This document shows positions 19,682-31,471 of a stretch of DNA of 64,000 bases, in pieces. Position 1 is the first letter of the stretch. Every line of letters starts with the position of its first letter. The stretch is from Quillaja saponaria (lineage: Eukaryota; Streptophyta; Magnoliopsida; Fabales; Quillajaceae), in the NCBI GenBank assembly GCA_029379385.1, contig CM055617.1, positions 5,580,001 to 5,644,000 on the forward strand, in the 5' to 3' direction. The position numbers and the translations under genes are program-made. The notes below the pieces were generated by a model. It was not told the DNA's origin. It searched no databases and saw only the letters and a list, made by a program, of their open reading frames with translations.

Positions 19682-22130
19682 ATATTACTTTTTTATTTAT
19701 TCTGTAGGTCCGAAAAGGTGGTTGGCGTTATCTAGATACTGGGCAAGTGTTGATTGAGAGTGCATGCTCTGTTGATCGGGTAGAGGAAGCTTTAAGTACA
19801 TTACTGCCCATGCTTCCTGAGATACATTATTTTCGGTTCAATCCTGGTATAGTGTTTTTGAATTTTGACATTGGAGTGAGTTGTATAAAGTTTTTCTGTT
19901 TTCTAAGTGAGTTGCCTTTAACAAAATGCACTTGATTGCTTTCATCTTCAAATTTTAAGTTTTAACTTCCTTTTTGTTTTGTTTTTCCTTGTCATATAGG
20001 GAATAATTAATAACAAGTAGCTTTTCATGGAAAGAACTTATTATTCTCAATTCAATGTTCTATGTGGTTTGCCCGCGCAGTTGATGAACGGTGTGATATG
20101 GAACTTGATGAGACTGATCCAACAGTCTGGTTGAAGTTGGAAGGTGCAGTTGATGAATACGTTCAAAAAAATCATCAGGCCTTTAAGAATGCATGTGAGA
20201 GACTGCTTTTGCCTTACCAACTTAATGAAAAGTGGTCAGAGAATCTAAGATCTCAATTTCCCAAGGCAAAGGAGTCAAATCCTGGTATTGCTGTTGATAT
20301 TTTTTGTTTTTGCTCTTGTATGATTTTAGCTTTTGGTATCCAATGTTGAGCACTAAAATTCCTCTGGAATTCTGCTGCACCAGATGCAAATGGCCCCACT
20401 TTAGGTTGGAGGCGTAATGTGCTCCTTGTTGAAGCTTCACACAGTCCAGATTCAGGAAGAGTAGTGCATCATGCTCGGGCACTAGAATCATTTTGTGCCC
20501 ATAACACAATACGATTATCCCTTATGCAAGGTTTATCTGGGATTAAGACAATGCCAGCAACAACATTTCCAACACCATTTACATCACCTTTGTTCACTGG
20601 AAGCTTTCCATCAAGTCCGCTTGTGTATAGTCCTGATGTTGGTATTCAGAGGATTGGCCGAATTGATATTGTCCCACCTTTAAGTTTAGACGGTCAACTA
20701 GGAAAAACAGCTGCATCACCACCATTGTCTCCTCGAGGACCGAGACAGCTTTCATTACATGCACGATCATTACATGAAAAAATACTGAATTCTCCACAAC
20801 TGGGCGTTATACATCTGGCACTTCAAAATGACTCAGAAGGCATGATAGTGAGGTACTTGCTCTTACTTTCTTTTTTTTGTCCTTGTGGATGGAGGTTTAG
20901 TACATTCATCACATTGTTGGTTATTTATTTTTTCAGTTGGCAAAATGATGTATTTGTGGTTGCTGAACCTGGAGAGCTTGCGGAGAAGTTTCTACAAAGT
21001 GTTAAACTTGGCTTATTGTCAGTGATGAGGAGCAACCGCAGAAAGGGTGCATCAGTTCTTGCAAATATCTCAACTATTTCTGATTTGGTTGCATGTAAAC
21101 TGTATTTCCAAATTGGAGGCATTGTCCACCGTTATCTAGGCCGTCAGACCCTAGTATGCCTTCCCTTCTGCTGTTTTCTTCTCATTGATATTGCTTTGTC
21201 TTTGACCTGAATAATTATTGGAACTAAAAGATTAATATTCTTTTCATATTTTTGAAGGTCATGGAAGATGACCAAGAATTTGGAGCATACATGTTCCGCA
21301 GGACAGTTCCTTCTATGCACTTAACAATGGATGATGTTCGTCAGATGGTATGTGCTTAGCTGCCATTTGATTTGCTATTTTTGCCTTATTGTATAACCTT
21401 TTGGAGCATGATCAGTAATACTACTTGAGGAACAACCCTGTAATGTGGGTATAAGTTCTCCATTTGATACAATGAGGTTTAAAATTAAAAGTTCAAAATT
21501 GAGAACTATATCTGAATTGGTAATTACCAGAAGAGGGAAGAGAGAGAGAAGGAAGTGAGATTTTAGGAAATATAGTAAATGTAAATACTAATTTCATGGT
21601 TTGGAGAAATTGTGTGTTATAAATGTACAAATAGTTGCTCATAGTTCTGTTTGCTTTTTTTATCAATGACTTGAATAACCTAGGCTGGAGCTTGGAGGGA
21701 CAGGATCATAATTTGTACAGGAACATATGGACCTACCCCAGCTCTTGTTAAGGCCTTTTTAGACTCTGGTGCTAAAGCTGTTATATGTTCCTCAACTGAA
21801 CCCCCAGAACCTCAGTTGATATCTTTTCATGGATCACGGGAGTTCAATGTTTTGGAAAATGGTAAGTTTGAGATTGGAGAGGAAGAGGCAGAAGATGAAG
21901 AGGCGGAACCTGTCAGTCCAGTAAGTGACTGGGAAGATAGTGACCCTGAAAAAAATGGGGACCACTCTACCTCTCTTTGGGATGATGATGAGGAGGAACT
22001 TTCACAATTTGTCTGCCTTTTTTATGATTCATTATTCCGGGAGGGCACAAGCATCAATGTTGCTCTACAACATGCTCTTACCTCTCATCGAAAGTTGAGG
22101 TATTCATGTCATCTACCCGGTATACAGTAA
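14808..22130 (+). CDS. PLAI: Phospholipase A I (LRR + armadillo + patatin domains)
   Basis: Lipid acyl hydrolase acting on phospholipids and galactolipids; the Arabidopsis homologue At1g61850 contributes to basal jasmonate. Eighteen exons: 14808-15341, 16068-16215, 16407-16485, 16618-16771, 16868-17077, 17167-17412, 17511-17673, 17760-18020, 18137-18258, 18556-18717, 18897-19089, 19231-19367, 19708-19846, 20081-20284, 20384-20852, 20937-21153, 21258-21347, 21684-22130. They total 3975 nt, 1324 residues, in frame throughout. Order: Ser-rich N-terminus (about 35-60), leucine-rich repeats (about 170-320; LPHLEKLYLDNNKLSLLPPE), armadillo-like helices (about 340-510), patatin domain. Catalytic parts: DGGGMKG oxyanion loop (about 537), nucleophile motif GTSTG (Ser about 572), DGA (Asp about 764). 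The tail has an acidic patch before the C-terminus. Intron 6 is GC-AG. The gene looks fully functional. Confidence 0.95.
17413..17510 (+). other. GC-AG intron in phospholipase A I (intron 6)
   Basis: The exon ends CCAGAG and the intron begins GCAAGT, otherwise a perfect donor consensus; the acceptor is CTATAG before GTGCAA. No GT in the vicinity keeps the conserved junction reading PE-VQRLALLAVG in frame, so the noncanonical donor is needed. Confidence 0.8.
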
Positions 22131-23417
22131 TTTGTTCAGAAAACCTTACACAACATTTTTTTAGGTGATAGTTACAAACTCTATGTATTCCTCTATCCGT
22201 AGAGTACATTGAATGTACAGAAATGGCTATAACAGAGTTTCTAAAAGGAGAAGAAAAAAAATATGGGGGAGCGAGAGAGAATAAGAAAGTAGTGTATATC
22301 CAATTTTGAGGCTTTTAAAGATGTCTGTTGTCTGTTGTTCATTCCTTTATATATGAAATAGTGTTCCCGCCCCGCGCAGGTCTCTCTTTTAGTAATATTG
22401 ATTTGTGGTTTTGAACCATGTTTAAATATAATCACTCTTTGGAATGTTAAGGCTCTGATGTCTCAGTACAATATTATAAGTATGGCCAAGTTTTTTTTTT
22501 TTTTTTTTTTTCTGATTAAATTAGAATCTCTACCTTTGCATTTATGTAACTAGTAAAGGTTCTGCTACTGCTGGCAGCCTACCTTTCTTGTATGCTCCTT
22601 GCTTTGTGATCAGATCAAATGTAGTTTGAATCTCTACCTATTTTTCCTGAATGAAGAATAATTTCTATTAACTTCAAAATGCTGCATCAAACGCAATAGA
22701 CCTTCCATATCCTATGATAAAGCTCAAGCTTATAAAATCACTATTGAATCCACTAGTTATCCTGGGAGGAACCTATTTGACTGCCAGCTAAAGAGATTGA
22801 TTTGGGTCACTAGGCTGGATGAGAGTAGACTAATCAAATGCAAGCCTGGAGTAAAACTTGTTTTCTTACAAATGTTCTTCCACAATCAATTGCTACAGAA
22901 AATAACAATAGGGGATTGAAAAGGACGATACCTAAAAAGCACTGAAGCAAGAGAATGAAAAGACCACCTCTCTTTCCTTTAGCCAACCATGAAAGATGGA
23001 AAAGAAGTTTGACCTAATAGAAGTTGTATCTAAACCATCAAGAGCTTGTGGAATTTCAACTTCAGCACAGGATTCAAAATCAGAGAGCCCATTTCTTGTG
23101 TACAATGATTAATTTGATAACAGAACAGGGTAGCAAAGAATCACATTGCCTGTGAAGTCCAAAGAGGAAACTATGTATCCAGAAAATTGCAGACAAGGTG
23201 CATATGATAATAATGTCCTTATTTAACGTTTCAATAATGCAAATTCCCATGCTTTTCATAAAGCATATTGGTAGTATTATATAAAGTCCAAAGAAGGATG
23301 CTTCATCCTCACCTTGACAAAAGCCAAGGCCACCCCTTTCTTCATCCAGAGCGACTCTTACCATTAATATAATGCAGTAAAAAAATCAGCACCTCAACCA
23401 CCAAGTCTTTAGAGAAA
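22131..23417. other. Intergenic downstream of PLA I
   Basis: The 3' UTR of PLA I probably extends a few hundred bases. A pure T run lies at about 22492-22512. I see no supported gene in 22440-23400 on either strand; ORFs there lack conserved features. Confidence 0.5.
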
Positions 23418-23757
23418 ATGGATGCTATTGCTCCAGTTGCAATAGGCACAAGGGGCACTGTAGGATCTCTTGTTAGGAAAAAAATTGAATACTTCAGCAA
23501 GCTTGAATTAGATGATTTAGATGGACGGGGACGCTCAGAGAAACCTTGGGGATAAGGTTTCTAGCAGAGTCCATTTAAGGCCTGGTTTCTGGTTCTTGCT
23601 AATGTCCTGGAAAAGAAAGAGGAGAATAGGCACAACCGGGTTCTTCCCTAGCATATGTACTGTTGTGGAAGTAGCAGAAAGCAATCAGCTAAACAAAATT
23701 CCCGGTTACAGTTATAGGATCCTTAATAATAACATCAACAACTTCCAGGTCTAAGTG
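23418..23757 (+). pseudogene. Small unrecognised protein gene, reading frame broken once
   Basis: Two adjacent open stretches in different frames both look protein-like. From ATG 23418 one frame reads MDAIAPVAIGTRG, then VGSLVRKKIEYFSKLEL, and stops at TAA 23550-23552. The +1 frame is open from 23521 to 23754 and contains WKRKRR, FFPSICTVVEVAESNQ and IPGYSYRIL. The joined product would be about 110 residues, basic, with no membrane segment. A splice is unlikely because no intron of reasonable size fits between the two parts. I do not recognise the family. It could be a pseudogene with a 1-bp insertion (or 2-bp deletion) near 23521-23550, a sequencing error, or two unrelated ORFs. Confidence 0.4.
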
Positions 23758-24622
23758 ATGCTTTGAAGCTTTCTGATTCAGTTTGTTACTTCTTTCTCAA
23801 GCAATTTCAGCTCAAAACATGTGTTAGATGTTCTTTTATCAGAATGTTTGTGCAACTTTAAAGTCTGTGTTGTTTTCAATTACTCCGACAGCAGTTCTTT
23901 CTGTTGCTTCAATACTGCTAAATCATCTGAGATCAATCTTCAATTCTTTTCCAGCCAAACTTATATTTCTGCGGAGCTGTGACATACTCAGTCTAGTAAA
24001 AGTTTATAGTGTCTCTGGTCATGTGTGGCAGATCACCAGAATTGAAGTTCCTGCTCACTCTAGTGGGTGAAATCTTGTCACTCTTTGAGTTTGCAAAGTA
24101 GGGCTGTGTTTCTTTTTTAGGTTTCAATATCAAAACTGCGAGATTCTTTTACATAATTAAGCAAGACGAGTCATGAAAATTGCTAGTTTTGAGCAAAGAT
24201 TATGTGGATCAGCTGTAAATATAAGTCACGAACCGTGTATATATTATCATCGAGCTGCAGATTTACATGTATCTAGAAATAAAAGAAGATGACTGAGAAT
24301 ACCATAGTTTTATTTGGATCTGAATATTAGATTTGAAGAGGTTAATAATGATAGGAAACAGAAAATATAGATAACACTAGTAATAAACAAAGAAAGAGAG
24401 GCTGATGGTTTGGCAAAGCTTCTCAATTTTCAACTGCCTATCATATGATTACAAGCTGATGTCCAAACAGACTACTCTGAAACTCAGAAAAAATTTGCCA
24501 AATTGCAACATACCGAGAGAGAGAGAGGTTTATCTGATTATCTCTGTACAACAATTATAGTTTTTTCTTTAATTTTCAAGTGCTTGTCATCTTGACCATG
24601 AACTGAGGCTTTGATGTAATGC
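23758..24622. other. Intergenic with 3' UTR of the RLCK gene
   Basis: No supported gene. The right part is the 3' UTR of the minus-strand kinase. A short GA run occurs at about 24514-24527. Confidence 0.5.
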
Positions 24623-26437
24623 CTATCTACCTCCATAGCTGCTTGCACCTTTCACAGTTTGAACATGTAAGCTATTGCTTTTACTGACCTCTGTGCTTTC
24701 TTTTTCATCATCCTTATCCATGGTTAGATGCTCAAGAGCACTTACAACATCAGCTATCAAAGGTCGGGTGTCAGCTTCCTCTTGCAGACACATTGCTGCA
24801 ACAGCAAGAGCTTGGAAAAGACTCTTTACAGGGAACTTCTCTTCAAGCAAAGGGTCTGCCATCATTGTAAACTTTCTTTTGTCTTTAAATAGAGGCTGTG
24901 CCTGCAAAATTAATAACATTATAGTAAATGAAAATCCCAATTACTAAAGATAGAAACTTTTCTTGGTGGAAAAGGAACCATTTCATAACAGTGAGACTAT
25001 ATGCCATGGAAAATTTGTGTCAGGCCCTTTATAGTAATATTGTAGCCTGATTCAACTAAACTTGCTACCCTAATTAAAAAGTGTTAAAAACAATAAAGCA
25101 ATGATAGGAGCAGACTATATGCTTATCGAAGATAAAATTATGAACCTACCCAGTCAATCAAGTTCTGCTCTGCTGTTGGTCTTGCAGTATCAATTACTCT
25201 TCTACCTGTGATTAATTCCAGAAACACCACACCAAAACTATACACATCTGACTTTGTTGTTAGCTGACCCGTCAAAGCATACTCCGGTGCACAGTAGCCA
25301 TAGGTTCCCATTACCCTTGTAGAAACGTGATCTTTACCTCCAGTTGGCCCTAACTTAACAAGGCCAAAATCAGAGAGCTTTGGATTGAAGTCATCATCTA
25401 ATAGAATGTTTGAGGCTTTAAAATCACGATATATCATTGTTGGATTGGCAACATCATGCAAATATTCAAGTCCTCTAGCTGCTCCCTCAGCTATTCTCAA
25501 CCTGGTATTCCAATCAAGTGGCTCCTTATTTGGAGGTAAGTCTGAAATTGAGAAACTTCAATGAGTATTACAGTAAAGAATGTCCATAAAGTGGTTAAAA
25601 AATACATGGCAGAATCCTTAGGCTTTAATGGATTAGAAGAAATTTTGAGGTTCATCAAGTCTATATATTCAATTAAAGCAAATTCAAAGTTATACCTAGA
25701 AGGTGATTTTCCAAAGTTCCATTAGCCATGAACTCGTAAACTAAAATTCTTTGATCACCCTCTGCACAATACCCAATCAGCTTTACAAGGTTTGGGTGCT
25801 CAACCAAACTTAACATGACAACCTCTGCAATAAATTCTCGACTTCCTTGCAATCCTTTCCTGTCAAGTTGCTTGACAGCCACAACCTGAATCCAAAAGAT
25901 TAAACATGAAATTTCTAAAAGCATGTAAAATAACCACAGCAGAGTGCATTTGAGATAGAGAGAAAGAAACCTGATCAATGCTTCTTAGGAATCCTTTGTA
26001 CACCATCCCAAATCCACCTTCGCCAACTGCCTTTTCAGGATTGAAATTGTCGGTTGCAGCAGAAAGCTCTTCAAATGTGAAAACTTTGACTGGGTTTTTT
26101 GCATTGCCAAGTTTTAGTATTTCTGCATCTATGTTTCTCTTTCTGCTGCTACCTGCAAAAATTTTGACATCTTTATGTAGGATTATCCACCAAATTCTAT
26201 TTACAATGTTGAATAAAAAGAAGAAAAAACTACCAATTGAATCCATTGGCATCTGCATTAGCATATCAAAAACTTAATTTCTTTTCTATCAAATTCAAAC
26301 TCACCTGTTTTAAGAGACATGGTTGCAACAATGGATGCAAATGTTTTCCTGCCATGTGATTTGAAGTGGAACTCATTGTTGCTTTTCTGATATAAAAAGC
26401 TTTCAGTTTCTGAATTGCAGCAGGAAAAGCAGCTCAT
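24623..26437 (-). CDS. Receptor-like cytoplasmic kinase, RLCK-VII (PBS1-like) family
   Basis: Soluble or membrane-tethered Ser/Thr kinase of the type that relays signals from receptor kinases. Five exons on the minus strand: 26437-26305, 26152-25971, 25885-25696, 25541-25150, 24901-24623; 1176 nt, 391 residues, all junctions in frame. The N-terminus [10 protein letters not shown] has a cysteine cluster suited to S-acylation. Kinase landmarks: glycine loop [11 protein letters not shown], lysine in VVAVKQL, catalytic loop [14 protein letters not shown] (YRD variant usual in this subfamily), DFGLVKLG, and [20 protein letters not shown]. The C-terminus is a short Ser-rich tail ending SSYGGR. By position it corresponds to Arabidopsis At1g61860, between PLA I and PPR336. 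An active kinase is expected. Confidence 0.9.
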
Positions 26438-26785
26438 TTCTTCTTCACCCTTTTGCTGACAAAAATTATTGCACCCTTGTGCTGACCAAAATTCTTTGAT
26501 CAACCTTAATTATTGGACAAACAATAACAGAGTTTCTGGGTTAGTTGGAAAACTATCAACTTGTTGGGTCTACTCTCTTTCATAGTTCTGGGGATTAAAT
26601 TGTGTCTGTCTTGGATAATCTTAGCTGGCTTTCTCTATCTTTTAGAGAGGTATACAGCTAATTTTTCTGGCAATGGTAAAGAAAACTCAAATACTTATCT
26701 TGCTTAACTAACTTTTTTTTTTTGACTTTCTTTTCCATTGCCAGGTCAGCTGTATTCCATTCTTTCAGCTGTACAAATTTCTCTT

Positions 26786-26795
26786 TATTTATATA
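26786..26795 (-). promoter_or_regulatory. Candidate TATA box of the RLCK gene
   Basis: The minus strand reads TATATAAATA about 350 bases upstream of the kinase ATG, which would imply a roughly 300-base leader. It is a good match to the plant TATA consensus but lies in AT-rich DNA, so the call is weak. Confidence 0.3.
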
Positions 26796-26867
26796 CCATT
26801 TTATTTCATTTCCTATATTGGGCCTAGCCCCTCTGTTAGATTGAGTATCTTGAGTTTAAAGTATATG

Positions 26868-27436
26868 CCTAGAAGTAGGGCTGCGCAAGAATGAAAAATT
26901 GAATATCTGAACCGACTTGATAATTTAGTTCGGTTAAATTTAAGTATTATATATTTTGTTCGGTTCAGTTCGGGTAGTTAAATTTAATATTTATTATTTT
27001 CGGTTCGGTTACGGATAATGAGGTAGAGTGCACATGAATACCCGTGGTTACCCGAAAATCAAAACATACAATTTTTTTTTTAAATTATTATTTTTAATGT
27101 ATTGTGTTAATTTATAATTTTATATTTTTATTTGTGTTGAATATATTGATATATTATTTTTTTTGTTTTTTTCTTTTATAATAAATAATGAATTTAAAAA
27201 GTATGAGATTCAAAAACAAACAAATATAATTTTTAAATTAATTTTAGTGAATATTGATAAATATCGGATAACCGAATACCAGAACTATACTATTCATATT
27301 TTTTCGGTTCGTGTAATTTCGGGTTATGTCTATTTTTAGTTTGGTTTGTAAATTTTATTATCTAAAAAATTCCGTTCGATTCAAAAATTTATTATTACCC
27401 GAACCAAACCGACTTGTGCACACCCTTACTTATAAG
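26868..27436. mobile_element. hAT-like MITE (old)
   Basis: The element is 26876-27428 (553 bp). Its left end is TAGGGCTGCGCAAG; the reverse complement of the right end is TAAGGGTGTGCACAAG, a hAT-type terminal inverted repeat. Flanking 8-mers CCTAGAAG and CTTATAAG match at 6 of 8 positions, a decayed target duplication. Subterminal sequence carries repeated TTCGGTT/AACCGAA words in both arms. No coding capacity. Confidence 0.75.
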
Positions 27437-27749
27437 TCTTCTCATCTTTTACTATTAGAGGGGAGGTCAAAATTGTCATTACATGCGGCAGCATTTTTGA
27501 GGTCAAAACTCAGCTTGTGCGTGAACACCCTAGTAGGTAAAACGACTCTGCGTTTTATGAGAAGTAACAGAGAGATGTGTCATGGTCAATTGGACATTAG
27601 GCTGCAAGACGTCAACGACGAACGAACTGGTCACTGTGAACGACAAAACCCTGCAAATCTAAAACAATGGTCATGTCGTCTCTCCTCCACGCCCAAATGC
27701 AAATGCAAAAACTTGATTTCACTATCCATAGCTCAAGCATGCTTCAACA

Positions 27750-30623
27750 ATGGTGGTCTTTAGGTCCCTTAAAACCCTAATAAGCAACAGTAATGGAAAG
27801 TCGACTTTCCTCACCCCCACAACCACAGGAACCTTCTTAATCCCGTCATTGTATGCACCTCTCTTCTACCCTTTATACCACTCACCTTCCAATAATGGGT
27901 CTTATAGATTTCTCTATCCTCTATCCTCTATCCAAATGGATCATACCCTTCAAACCAATGTCCTCTCTTTCTCTCTTGCACGCCATGGAAGCTCTCTCAG
28001 TTGCCACTCTTCTGTACCTTCCTGGCAAGGCTGTCGTTTTGCGGAAGGTTGAAGCATTGAACTTGAATCTCAATTTTCTTCGGAGTAGAACCAGATTCCC
28101 TCTCAAATTGTTGGATCGGGTTGATTCGCATTGGAAGCAGTCGGAGGACAATTTGGTGGAGAGCTTTGTAAATTTTCCCAATCTGATTTCCATTAGTAGA
28201 TTAGTTTCCGGTACTATACTTGGATGATATGTTCTATTTTTCCTTCTTATTTTTTTTAACGAATTTCTGTTTGGTCACTAGGAATATGCAAGTGAAGTAA
28301 AAGATGATTTTTTTTATTTTTTTTTCAGTTTGTAATGAAAGATAAAGTTTGTTGTACTAAAAATTTAGGTCGGTTTAGATTTTTTGGTTTTGGTTGGAGA
28401 ATTAAAAAGATTTAATAGATTTTTATTATTTTAATTAACAACTTTGTACAGGATGATCACAAACGAGTGGTATTCTTCTGCAATGGTTGGGTTGGCCATC
28501 TCTGAGGCAACTGACTGGGTACTTAATGCATTGTGATTTATATTTTTACATAAGAAATTTGGACATTTTTCATACATAATGTAGCTAGACGGTTATGCGG
28601 TTCGGAAGATGAAAATCAATTCTGTAGCGGGTTCCTACCTTGATCCCCTTGCTGACAAGGTATAACTCCAAATCTATTATTCTAAGCTTAGAGTGATTGA
28701 CCAGTTGCTTGTAGATTGTATGTGGTTCTCAGAATGTACCTGTGGACTTGATTCTATTTAATCTGTCTTCTATTCATGGTGCAGATTCTTATTGGATGTG
28801 TTGCACTTGCTATGGTACATAAAGATCTATTGTACCGTAAGTAGTACTGCAAATTTTGCTTTGTTTTCATTTTCATAAATTAGCCATGTTGCGATAACTG
28901 CTGATGGATATTACAATAAGAAAAGCAAAGAAAAAGAGTGTGTCGAATGTGGTAATATGCTACGACTGCAAATTTCAAAACAAGAAGTTAAATGAAGGAA
29001 CGTCATATCTGCTCTCACATACAAACACTATACGTGCAAAAACATGTTAATGCATACAGATGGACATGCAGTGTGCTGGACTTAGATATTGCAAAGGAGC
29101 AGAGCATAGATCCTTGAGTCTGATAATAAGCTTAATTTTAGCTACAATATTTGAATAATTCTGCTTTGCTACTTGGACGTTTATTAGCAGTAATCTTTAT
29201 GGTCATATCGAGGATGTTACTCTATTCTTTTTCCCACTAGAAACTCTTGAGCTTTCTATAGCAGATTTTAGCGCCAGCTCTGGCGTTGGGAATATCTGCC
29301 ATTTATACGTTGCTTGGGTGTAGTGGTTCTAATGACCGGGAGAGTGTGGTGTATAATAGAACATAAAATGTTGTTGCATTGTCAAGCATACAAAATTCAA
29401 GCACACAAAGATCTCCTTCTTTTAGAAACATGTGCAAAACTAATATTTTTAAGTATTTGGATTGTGAAGCTGGACTTGTTGGGCTTGTCGTCTCCCAAGA
29501 TGTCTTCCTCATTGGTGGTGCTGTTTATCAAAGAGCATATAGCTTGGGTTGGAAGGTAAGAGAAACATGGCCTCCAAGGTAAGAGAAACATGGCCTCCAA
29601 GGTTGAGCCACTCTTTTTCTTTTATTTTGCTGTAGGCATTTTTCAGTTATAAGTTGAAACCTTGAATTTCAATTTCTTTTTTTCAGTGGAAAAGCTGGTC
29701 TTATTTTGTAAATCTTGATGGGACCTCGCCCCGAAAGGTTGGCCACTCTTTATTAGCAAGGTAATCTATTTAACCTAAGCATATGGTGCAAGTTTTAGTG
29801 TTAGATCACTTTATGCACAGAAGCTGCATTTCCTGTTCGTTATATTACACTCATTGATGAGTGTTAGAATGAGGATTGGAGTATATGGGAAATTTGGAAC
29901 AGATCAGTTGACAAATTGAAAGAAGCAAACTTTTTTCCAGCCCCACTCTTTCAATTAGACTTGTTGTTGGAGTTTGATGATTGACTTAATCTACTGAAAG
30001 TTTGAAACAAAATGTTGATTTGTCTATAAAGAAACTGAAGTGCAAATGAAGCCCTAGGAAATAGTTGAACCTTAGGAGTTAAAAATTAATTTGTTGACCA
30101 GGAGAAAGACTTATCTATTTGTTCTTCATGAAAAGCAGCAATGCTTTTGTTACCAAAAAAAAAAGAAAAGAAGCAATGCTTCTAGCATCTGTAGAAATTT
30201 ACAGAAGATAAGGATTTTTGTTAAATTATACCTTTTATTTTCCAGTCTGAAGTGGATAACAGAGAGAGCTTGTAATTAATTTTGATTCTTGTCCCTTACT
30301 AAGTTTCTGAGAATTCGAACTTGTTCAGGTCAATACAGTATTCCAGTTGCTAACTTGGTATTAGTTGCTGCAGCTCTTCTTCAACCTGAGTTTAGAACAC
30401 AAGACACTCAATCATACGTTACTTATCTGAGGTGAGACTGCCACCAATATTACTGGTTTGATGATTTCTATAGCAAGTTTTCCAATTGTTTATTTATGCA
30501 CAACTTTTCTTCTTTTGGTGCAGTTGGGTAGTGGCTTCAACAACATTGGCTTCCACAGCAGCATATGGGGCAGAATATGCAAGGAAAAAATCTGCATCCT
30601 TGATGAAGGGTGTGGTATCCTAA
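27750..30623 (+). pseudogene. CLS: Cardiolipin synthase (mitochondrial), decayed
   Basis: The intact enzyme makes cardiolipin from CDP-diacylglycerol and phosphatidylglycerol in the inner mitochondrial membrane. Exon-like blocks: 27750-28226, 28452-28518, 28585-28659, 28785-28836, 29470-29555, 29687-29760, 30329-30431, 30524-30623. They read MVVFRSLKTL, VNFPNLISISRLVSG, MITNEWYSSAMVGL, MKINSVAGSYLDPLADK, ILIGCVALAMVHKDLLY, DVFLIGGAVYQRA, LVAAALLQPEF and VASTTLASTAAYGAEYARKK in order. Lesions: a 7-bp tandem duplication (27914-27933) shifts exon 1; the first donor reads ATATGT instead of GTATGT (28227); one base is missing in GTTGGCCACTC (about 29740); 8 extra bases CTAACTTG (30350-30357) shift the penultimate exon. 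The CDP-alcohol transferase motif DGxxAR reads DGYAVR. Introns are retained, so it is not a retrocopy. A second functional copy elsewhere is expected. Confidence 0.85.
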
Positions 30624-31471
30624 TCGAGGTTCCACTGAGCTCTTAATGAAAACTTGGTTGAAATAGTGAAATAGAAGGGTTAGTTCAGACTGAATAAGAT
30701 TGTGCTTCAGGCAAAAGATCCTAATGTAAACTTCAAAAGTTGGATATGAAGTGAGCTTGTCCATGTAAGAAAATTGTAATATAAATCTAAACTTATGGCT
30801 GAAAGTCAATACAAAGGAAAAAAGAAAAAAGAAAAAAAATGGTTCGGTCATATTGATTCTACTCATTCTTTAACGATACTTTTTTAAATATACTGTTCAT
30901 TTTTAACGTGTTCATGTACTCCAAGACCTGTCTGAAATAGTAACAACACATTTTTCATGTGTTAATGTACTTGAAAACCTGAAATAAGATGAGCCTCGTT
31001 TGCACCTTTATAAACAACCAAAGCGACTAAACATACAGTAGCAATGAATGAGATATAAGAAGCCCAATTCGATTAAGAACTAATTTTCATATTGCTGCGA
31101 AGTATATCACCAAACAAGCCCCATACATACAATTCGCTAATAACAATAATATTTCGACGGTCATTCCAAATTCCAAACTCAGTATAAGAATCATGAAAGG
31201 TTCTGAAATTGTCATTGAATAACTTCTAATGCCGGAAAATTGGGGATACAAATTAGAGATTTAGCAATTGAGTTCTATCTACAAATTTATGATGGAATAA
31301 CAGTCAAAGGGGGAATACAAAACTTGTAGTTTCATAGAAGTAAAATAAAATAAACAAAGAACTCCCTCTACATGGAAAAATGTAATTTCCCAAACAAGAT
31401 TCCTCTGATAATCAATGTATCTTTCAAGGTCCAGTCTAAGTCTAACTGATAAAAAGAACATCTGGTCTTCC
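30624..31471. other. Intergenic between CLS remnant and PPR336 homologue
   Basis: Convergent 3' ends; probably the 3' UTR of the minus-strand PPR gene on the right. No gene seen. Confidence 0.5.

Noticed and set aside
22440..23400. Copia-like polyprotein fragments
   Set aside because: Some translated words resembled retroelement text but no motif such as YVDD or RNase H blocks could be confirmed.
28227..28451. U12-type AT-AC intron in the CLS gene
   Set aside because: The donor ATATGT lacks the U12 consensus ATATCC and the acceptor is AG; a mutated GTATGT donor is simpler.
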